Assembly: GCA_910577205.1 (NCBI GenBank)
Contig: CAJTMA010000006.1
Coordinates: 1 to 64,000, forward strand
Source of the DNA: an uncultured Alphaproteobacteria bacterium
GTDB taxonomy: Bacteria > Pseudomonadota > Alphaproteobacteria > RF32 > CAG-239
Direction: 5' to 3'
Length of the DNA stretch: 64,000 bases
Of the stretch, positions 58,598 to 64,000 are shown in pieces (position 1 is the first letter of the stretch; each line of letters opens with the position of its first letter). The notes beneath the pieces were generated by a model. The model saw nothing but the letters and a program-made list of their open reading frames with translations. It searched no databases and was not told where the DNA came from. A program made the position numbers and the translations under genes.

Positions 58598-59023
58598 TTA
58601 AAATAATTCCATCATCGCGCGGGCATCTTCGCTCAGGCGTTCCATCGACCAGGCCGGCTCCCAGACAATTTTGACCGTGACGATGCCTGTCCCCTCAACC
58701 AGCGCGACAGCATCCGCCGCCTGCTGCGGCAAAATCCCGGCAACAGGGCAGCCCGGCGCAGTCAAGGTCATATCAATATCAATATTGCCGTTATCGGCAA
58801 TGCGGATGTCATACACCAGCCCCATATCCCAGATGTTTATCATTATTTCCGGATCACAGACGGTTTTTAAAGCTTCAATCACATCCTCTCGCGAAGCTGT
58901 CTTTTCATCTGACGGCTTGGATTGTCCGGCTGTCGCCATATATTCTTTCTTCTCTGCCGTTGACAGTGTCATAGCGTTTAACAAATCGGCTTCGTGGGGA
59001 TTATCGTGATTTTCATCTGTCAT
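58598..59023 (-). CDS. sufT: SufT / MIP18-family (DUF59) iron-sulfur assembly protein
   Basis: The protein has 141 residues. A polar N-terminal 45 residues precede the MIP18/DUF59 domain with VCDPEIMINIWDMGLVYDIR, MTLTAPGCPVAG and IVWEPAWSMERLSEDAR. SufT helps iron-sulfur maturation in bacteria. It lies between a DMT transporter gene and sufE. Confidence 0.9.
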   Translation of the reverse strand: MTDENHDNPHEADLLNAMTLSTAEKKEYMATAGQSKPSDEKTASREDVIEALKTVCDPEIMINIWDMGLVYDIRIADNGNIDIDMTLTAPGCPVAGILPQQAADAVALVEGTGIVTVKIVWEPAWSMERLSEDARAMMELF

Positions 59024-59033
59024 TGTTACTTCC

Positions 59034-59924
59034 TTAATGCGTGTGGCCGGTTAAAAATATCAGGCCGACAATAGATATCAGCAGCAGAAGAATAAACTGC
59101 GGTTTGATTTTAACGTAATCCTGCCGATGATTAAAGCGGTTGAACAATAATATCCACACCGGGTAAGCATGGACAATAGCGGCAACATAAGCCGGATTGG
59201 GCGTGAGATACATTGCATAGGTTTTCAAAACCCCGTGGATTATGGCAAACAGCATAAAAAACCACGCAAAATGAAGATTTTTCCGGTCAAATACTTCAAG
59301 CAGCTTATGCCCGCGGCGCAGGTGAACCGCCAGATTGACGCTGCCCGCCACCAAAGAGGTGATAAACGTATAGTAATAAATGGCGGAAACCAGATTTTCT
59401 GCCCCTAAATGGGTGGTTTCCTTATTCGTGACATCAATAAAGATTTCGCAAAACATTCCGAGAGCCAGAAAGCTCAAGGCCTTACGACTGGCTTTGGCCT
59501 GCAGAATAAAAATCAGGGCTACAGTTGTGCCCAGCAGGCAAGCCAAGACTAATCCTAAATGCAGCGGGCTGTTAACAAATACGGCGATTTCTGCCGGATG
59601 GAGCAGAATCCAGAAAACAAAAATAAACGCGATGCTTAACGGGTGAATCAAGCTGGTAACTTGCGCGCCAAAGGTTTTAGCGCCGTTCAAAATACGGTTA
59701 TCTCCCAGAGAAATAACCAATCCCTGCGCAATACAAAGCCCGTAAAAGCTCCAATTATGTATCGGCGAAAAGATAAAAACAAACGGCAGTAAGACCGCGG
59801 CCGTTCCCAACCCGCGGTATACCATTAATAAAGAGCCTTTTATCTTAATAAACTGGTTCACATAAACATAAGCCGAAGTCAGCAGGCTTACGCCGATTGC
59901 CAATAACCACCAGTAATTCTGCAT
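59034..59924 (-). CDS. EamA/DMT-family transporter inside the suf cluster
   Basis: The protein has 296 residues with about ten transmembrane segments (starting YWWLLAIGVSLLTSAYVYVN). EamA/DMT transporters move small metabolites. It sits in the suf cluster between sufS and sufT on the same strand, 10 bp before sufT. No sulfur- or iron-specific motif is visible, but the position is suggestive. It is an intact frame, unlike the transporter at 41935. Confidence 0.82.
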   Translation of the reverse strand: MQNYWWLLAIGVSLLTSAYVYVNQFIKIKGSLLMVYRGLGTAAVLLPFVFIFSPIHNWSFYGLCIAQGLVISLGDNRILNGAKTFGAQVTSLIHPLSIAFIFVFWILLHPAEIAVFVNSPLHLGLVLACLLGTTVALIFILQAKASRKALSFLALGMFCEIFIDVTNKETTHLGAENLVSAIYYYTFITSLVAGSVNLAVHLRRGHKLLEVFDRKNLHFAWFFMLFAIIHGVLKTYAMYLTPNPAYVAAIVHAYPVWILLFNRFNHRQDYVKIKPQFILLLLISIVGLIFLTGHTH

Positions 59925-59979
59925 GCGTTTTTCCTTTACATCTCATGCAGTTATAAGCTTTTACAAACAGTTGTCAAGT

Positions 59980-61203
59980 TTAGAGGAGCATTTTTTGAGC
60001 CTTGCGGATAGCCGGAAGCAAGGCATCAATGTCTTCCTTAGTTGTATACAGCCCGAAAGAAGCCCGGGCAACGCTTTCGTAGCCCATCCGGTGCACCAGA
60101 GGCTCAGCACAGTGATGGCCGACACGGACGGCAATCCCTTCTTTATCCAGCACAAAAGCCAAATCCTGCGGGTGGATGCCATCAACCACAAATGAGAACA
60201 CGCCGCCTTTTTCCTTAGCTGTTCCAACCAGTGTCAAACCGGGTACATTTTCCCATTGTTGCCGCGCATAAGCTGTCAGGTCATCTTCATGCTGTTTGAT
60301 ATTATCCATACCGAGGTGCTTCATATAGCGCAAAGCCTCGCCTAAGCCTATTGCTTGCACGCAAGCAGGCGTGCCGGCTTCAAATCTTGCCGGCGGCGGC
60401 ATAAAGGTTGTCTGGTCATAAGTCACAACATCAACCATATCGCCTCCGGTTTGGTACGGCGGCATCGAATCGAGCAGGTCAAACTTGCCGTAAAGGATGC
60501 CTATTCCGGTCGGGCCATAAGTTTTATGCCCGGAGAAAGCCAGAAAATCACAATCCAAATCCTGAACATCAACCGGCTGGTGGACAATATACTGGCAGGC
60601 ATCGACCAAGAACAGAGTGCCATTTCGATGGGCGGCTGCGGCCATCTGCTTAACCGGAAAAACCGTTCCCAAAACATTTGACATTCCGGTAACCGCAACC
60701 AATTTGGTGCGCGGTGTCAATGCTTTCAAAAATTCTTCTTCAAGATAGCTGCCGTCATCCGCTATCGGGAATATCTTCAACGAAAAACCGATTTCATCAC
60801 GCAGCATTTGCCACGGCACAAGGTTGGCATGGTGTTCGGCTTGAGAAATCAAAACTTCATCCCCGGGTTTTAAAAATTTACGCCCCCAGGTCGCGGCCAC
60901 CAGATTGATGGATTCCGTCGCATTCCGGGTAAAAATAATTTCATCGGCAGAATTTGCGTTAATAAAATCGCGGACAATTTCCCGCGCTTCTTCATAAGCT
61001 GCAGTTATCTCCTCCGACAGGCGGTATATGCCGCGATGGACATTGGCATAACTCCGGCAGTAAATATCATTCAGGCGATTGATAACGGCATAAGGTTTTT
61101 GCGCTGAGGCTGCCGAATCCAAAAAGATATTCGGTTTGCCATTGATTTTCTCTGACAAGACCGGAAAATCTTTGCGTATTTCATAAACATCATACATTTT
61201 CAA
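59980..61203 (-). CDS. sufS: Cysteine desulfurase SufS
   Basis: SufS removes sulfur from cysteine with pyridoxal phosphate. The 407 residues contain ATESINLVAATWGRK, QAEHHANLVPWQML, the PLP lysine in FLAFSGHKTYGPTGIG, and the catalytic cysteine in IAVRVGHHCAEPLVHRMG. It follows sufD after 72 bp. Confidence 0.96.
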   Translation of the reverse strand: MKMYDVYEIRKDFPVLSEKINGKPNIFLDSAASAQKPYAVINRLNDIYCRSYANVHRGIYRLSEEITAAYEEAREIVRDFINANSADEIIFTRNATESINLVAATWGRKFLKPGDEVLISQAEHHANLVPWQMLRDEIGFSLKIFPIADDGSYLEEEFLKALTPRTKLVAVTGMSNVLGTVFPVKQMAAAAHRNGTLFLVDACQYIVHQPVDVQDLDCDFLAFSGHKTYGPTGIGILYGKFDLLDSMPPYQTGGDMVDVVTYDQTTFMPPPARFEAGTPACVQAIGLGEALRYMKHLGMDNIKQHEDDLTAYARQQWENVPGLTLVGTAKEKGGVFSFVVDGIHPQDLAFVLDKEGIAVRVGHHCAEPLVHRMGYESVARASFGLYTTKEDIDALLPAIRKAQKMLL

Positions 61204-61275
61204 ACGCTTTCATTTTGTTGCGGATTTTTATTTATATATAAGGCCGCTCTCTGCCGCTTCAACTTAATATTTTTG

Positions 61276-62490
61276 CTACTTTAGTTTTTTTAACCATTCG
61301 CGGACGGATTCAGAAGGTATACGGCTGAAAACATCCTCCAGATAAGCGTCAATCAGCAGTTGGCGGGCTTCATCAAGCCCAATGCCGCGCGCCTGCATAT
61401 AAAACAGCTGCTCTTCATCCAACTCGCCGCTGGCTGCGCCGTGCGAACACTTCACATCATCGGCAAAAATTTCAAGCTCCGGCTTAACGTCTATTTCCGC
61501 CGTGTCGCTTAACAGCAAAGCCTTATGCAGCTGTGTCCCTTCGGTTTTTCCGGCGCCGGGCGCAATATGTATTTTCCCCTGAAAAACGCCTTTAGCATCA
61601 CCGCCGACAACACCTTTGACGACTTGTGACGAATGCGTTTCCGGCACTAAGTGTTCAATATCGGTGGTGGTGTCAATCGTTGCCCAGCCGTTCATCAGAT
61701 AAGCCGCGTCAACCTGCGCACAAGCATCCGTTCCGCACAGTTTAATCTTGGTTTCGTTGCGGGCAATATTCGCCCCTTTTTGCAGGCAGAAACTTCTATA
61801 CTGCGAGCAGGTCTGTTGTTCCACCGCGTGAAAAGCAATATGGTTGGCTTTAAATGCCTCATTCTGATATTTATAATGATTGACTTTGGCATTTTCCGCG
61901 ACAAAGATTTCGTTTACCTGGTTTAACAGATAGCGGGATTTTACTTCGCCCTCATAATGGTAATATTCTATCAAATCAATTTCGCTGCCTGCTCCGGCAA
62001 CGATTATGTTACGGATATTTTCCAGCAAATTATGCCCGTCTGCCCGGGTAAAATATATGACAGCCAAGGGCTTATCCAATATAACGCCCGGCGCAATTTC
62101 CAGCAGGAAGCCCTGCTCCAGACAGCTGCTGTTCAAAGCGGCAAAAGGATAATGTTCAATGTCGGCCAGTTTGTTCAGATATTCCTCTGCGGCGGACAGC
62201 GGTTTCAGTGTTATGCCGGCCGGCAAACTGCCGTCATCGGCAAACAATTTGCCATTAACAAAACTAAGCTCATAAACCGGAAACGGAAATTCAACTTTAC
62301 CCGGGGCTGTTATCCCCTGAAAAATTTCATAATCATCGGTATTAAACTCCCGGAGTTTGGTATATTTCCAAGCTTCCGTCCGCGGCGTTGGCAGACCCTG
62401 GCGGATAAAAGCCTCACGCCCTGCCTTGCGTATGGTTTCCAGCCATGGTGACGCCGTTTCCAAAGATATGTCTTGCAATAAAGCGCCCAT
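61276..62490 (-). CDS. sufD: FeS assembly protein SufD
   Basis: The protein has 404 residues. SufD forms the SufBC2D scaffold with SufB and SufC. The C-terminal half carries the SufD/SufB core: GVFQGKIHIAPGAGKTEGTQ, KCSHGAASGELDEEQLFYMQ and RGIGLDEARQLLIDAYLEDV. Its start overlaps the sufC stop by a base. Confidence 0.94.
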   Translation of the reverse strand: MGALLQDISLETASPWLETIRKAGREAFIRQGLPTPRTEAWKYTKLREFNTDDYEIFQGITAPGKVEFPFPVYELSFVNGKLFADDGSLPAGITLKPLSAAEEYLNKLADIEHYPFAALNSSCLEQGFLLEIAPGVILDKPLAVIYFTRADGHNLLENIRNIIVAGAGSEIDLIEYYHYEGEVKSRYLLNQVNEIFVAENAKVNHYKYQNEAFKANHIAFHAVEQQTCSQYRSFCLQKGANIARNETKIKLCGTDACAQVDAAYLMNGWATIDTTTDIEHLVPETHSSQVVKGVVGGDAKGVFQGKIHIAPGAGKTEGTQLHKALLLSDTAEIDVKPELEIFADDVKCSHGAASGELDEEQLFYMQARGIGLDEARQLLIDAYLEDVFSRIPSESVREWLKKLK

Positions 62491-63248
62491 TATCTTTCTT
62501 TCACAAATTCGGCATAGCCTTTTTCTTCCAGCTCCAGCGCCAAATCTTTGTTGCCGGATTTGACAATATGCCCGTCAGAAAAAACGTGTACAAAATCAGG
62601 CACAATATAATTCAGCAGGCGTTGATAGTGGGTAATAACCAACATGGAACGATGTTCGTCCCGCAAGGCATTAACCCCTTCAGCCACAACTTTCAAAGCA
62701 TCAATATCCAAACCGGAATCGGCTTCGTCCAAAATAGCAAAAGACGGCTTTAGAATTGCCATTTGCAGTGTTTCAAGGCGTTTTTTCTCACCACCGGAAA
62801 AGCCGACATTAACAAACCGCTTGAGCATATCATTGTCTATTCCCAATTTGCGGCCTTCCTCACGCAGAAGCTTAATAAATTGGACATTGTCCAATTCAGG
62901 CAGATGCTGATGGGCGCGAACCGCGTTGACAGCGTGTTTTAAAAATGTTGATGTCGGCACACCGGGAATTTCTACCGGATACTGCATTATCAGGAAAACA
63001 CCTTCGCGCGCCCGTTCTTCGGTAGACATTGCCAGCAGGTCTTTGCCTTTGAAACGCACAGAACCGCTCGTTACCTCATAACCGGGCTTACCGCTTAAGA
63101 CATAGGAAAGCGTAGACTTTCCGGCGCCGTTCGGCCCCATAATCGCGTGAACTTCTCCCTCATTAATCGTGAGGTTAAAGTTTTTGATAATTTCCCTGTC
63201 GCCGACACGGGCATACAGTTCTTCGATTTCCAATAGCGGTGTTTTCAT
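62490..63248 (-). CDS. sufC: FeS assembly ATPase SufC
   Basis: ABC-type ATPase of the SufBCD complex, 252 residues. Walker A is GPNGAGKST, the signature is FSGGEKKR, and Walker B is FAILDEADSGLD. It lies after a small 52-residue ORF that follows sufB. Confidence 0.96.
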   Translation of the reverse strand: MKTPLLEIEELYARVGDREIIKNFNLTINEGEVHAIMGPNGAGKSTLSYVLSGKPGYEVTSGSVRFKGKDLLAMSTEERAREGVFLIMQYPVEIPGVPTSTFLKHAVNAVRAHQHLPELDNVQFIKLLREEGRKLGIDNDMLKRFVNVGFSGGEKKRLETLQMAILKPSFAILDEADSGLDIDALKVVAEGVNALRDEHRSMLVITHYQRLLNYIVPDFVHVFSDGHIVKSGNKDLALELEEKGYAEFVKER

Positions 63249-63258
63249 TCATTTATCC

Positions 63259-63417
63259 TTATTCGGCGGCGAGGGCTGCCTTCAACTGTGAGAGCAGGCT
63301 CTCGACTTCCCCTTCACGGATGGTTTTTACCTGATGTTCCCTTTCCAGAATTTCAGCGGCAACAGCAGACATTCTGGTTAAAACTTCTAACATTTCTTGT
63401 TGATTGTTCTTAGACAT
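63259..63417 (-). CDS. Small protein in suf operon, 52 residues
   Basis: The frame starts MSKNNQQEMLEVLTRMSAVA and is probably one long helix with Ser, Glu and Leu/Ala. It lies 2 bp after the sufB stop and 10 bp before sufC, with a fitting ribosome site (TAGAAATG context, AGGATAG), so it is likely real. It is not a member of the usual suf set. It may associate with the SufBCD complex, but nothing proves this. Confidence 0.7.
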   Translation of the reverse strand: MSKNNQQEMLEVLTRMSAVAAEILEREHQVKTIREGEVESLLSQLKAALAAE

Positions 63418-63419
63418 TT

Positions 63420-64000
63420 CTATCCTACACTTCCTTCTAAGCTGATGTTGATTAATTTCGCTGCCTCAATGGCAAATTCCATTGGCAGGTGTTGCATAAC
63501 TTCCTTACAGAAGCCATTGACAATCAGACTGACGGCTTCTTCTTCGCCAATTCCTCTTTGGAGGCAGTAAAAAAGTTGCTCGTCGCTGATTTTTGAGGTG
63601 GTCGCCTCATGCTCGATGACCGCCGATTTGTTGCGGTTTTCGATATAAGGCACAGTATGTGACCCGCAGTTGCGACCGATTAACAGGCTGTCACACTGCG
63701 AATAATTGCGAGCGCCGGAGGCTTTGGGAGCCACACGCACCAGCCCGCGATAAGTCTGATTAGAAAAGCCGGCAGAGATACCTTTGGAAATGATTTTTGA
63801 AGTGGTATTTTTACCGATATGAATCATTTTTGTTCCGGTATCAGCCTGCTGGCGATTGTTGGTGATTGCCACAGAATAAAATTCGCCAACCGAATTATCC
63901 CCCTGCAGCACGCAAGACGGATATTTCCACGTTACGGCAGAACCGGTTTCAACTTGCGTCCAGGAAATTTTGGAATTTATGCCGCGGCAGGCCGCCCGTT
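63420..64000 (-). CDS. sufB: FeS assembly scaffold SufB, C-terminal part
   Basis: This is the C-terminal 193 residues of SufB; the gene begins beyond the right edge. The frame is open to 64000 and reads RAACRGINSKISWTQVETGS, then TWKYPSCVLQGDNSVGEFYS, with the scaffold lines KASGARNYSQCDSLLIG and HEATTSKISDEQLFYCLQRG. It is the first visible gene of the suf operon. It is followed by the 52-residue ORF, sufC, sufD and sufS. Confidence 0.95.
   Translation of the reverse strand, partial: RAACRGINSKISWTQVETGSAVTWKYPSCVLQGDNSVGEFYSVAITNNRQQADTGTKMIHIGKNTTSKIISKGISAGFSNQTYRGLVRVAPKASGARNYSQCDSLLIGRNCGSHTVPYIENRNKSAVIEHEATTSKISDEQLFYCLQRGIGEEEAVSLIVNGFCKEVMQHLPMEFAIEAAKLINISLEGSVG

Overview
The window looks like a chromosomal segment of an alphaproteobacterium with a compact, partly eroded genome and moderate GC. 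The evidence is alphaproteobacterial gene content and order: a rodZ-like gene, ispG, hisS and prfA in a row, ihfB next to a lapA-like gene and accD, and a sufB-C-D-S operon with sufT and sufE. An uncultured host- or gut-associated lineage is plausible, but this is inference. Most genes are packed head to tail with 1-30 bp overlaps.

Layout. 1-62 is the tail of a small helix-turn-helix (HTH) gene. 99-10431 (mostly minus) carries pepF, a membrane protein, a stand-alone GlmU-type uridylyltransferase domain, a DUF2207 membrane protein, two multi-pass membrane proteins and dnaE. 10546-17362 (minus) carries prfA, hisS, ispG, a RodZ-like gene and ptsP. 17472-20630 carries a cupin, an isochorismatase-like hydrolase, a degenerate one-domain DEAD-box protein, a second copy of the HTH gene with its repeat block, a mini-lipoprotein and a membrane protein. 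20648-32157 (minus) carries sdaA, an M49-like peptidase, an AmmeMemoRadiSam B-A fusion, glgX, a HAD phosphatase, accD, lapA, ihfB, rmuC and accA. 32356-36513 (plus) holds a membrane protein and an orphan YejA/YejB pair. 36525-40293 holds a double-HD-domain protein, serS, a LysR remnant and two META-like lipoproteins.

The accessory part starts at tRNA-Thr(GGT) (40608-40682). It is AT-rich and contains an N-formylglutamate-amidohydrolase-like gene between imperfect direct repeats, a DMT transporter broken at a poly-T tract, a two-frame membrane/coiled-coil gene, a GC-rich 80-bp tandem array, a PMP-type autotransporter, two orphans, a LysR regulator and a Lys/Ala-rich protein. Core genome resumes at murA (51881). 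murA is followed by the third HTH cassette, a NUDIX hydrolase, comF, a GIY-YIG protein, a divergent sucCD pair, and the suf operon running off the right edge inside sufB.

The most unusual object is the HTH cassette, seen at 19.3-19.9 kb, at 53.2-53.8 kb and as a fragment at 1-62. Each of the two complete copies couples a small HTH ORF to an approximately 290-bp block of nested hairpins. The two copies differ by four compensatory base-pair swaps in the core helices, by loop changes and by mostly synonymous codon changes. That pattern indicates selection on both a nucleic-acid structure and a protein. The cassettes end in terminator hairpins, as though they insert at or carry terminators. Second in interest is the SucCD pair, which has lost the catalytic phosphohistidine and several other active-site motifs while keeping intact frames.
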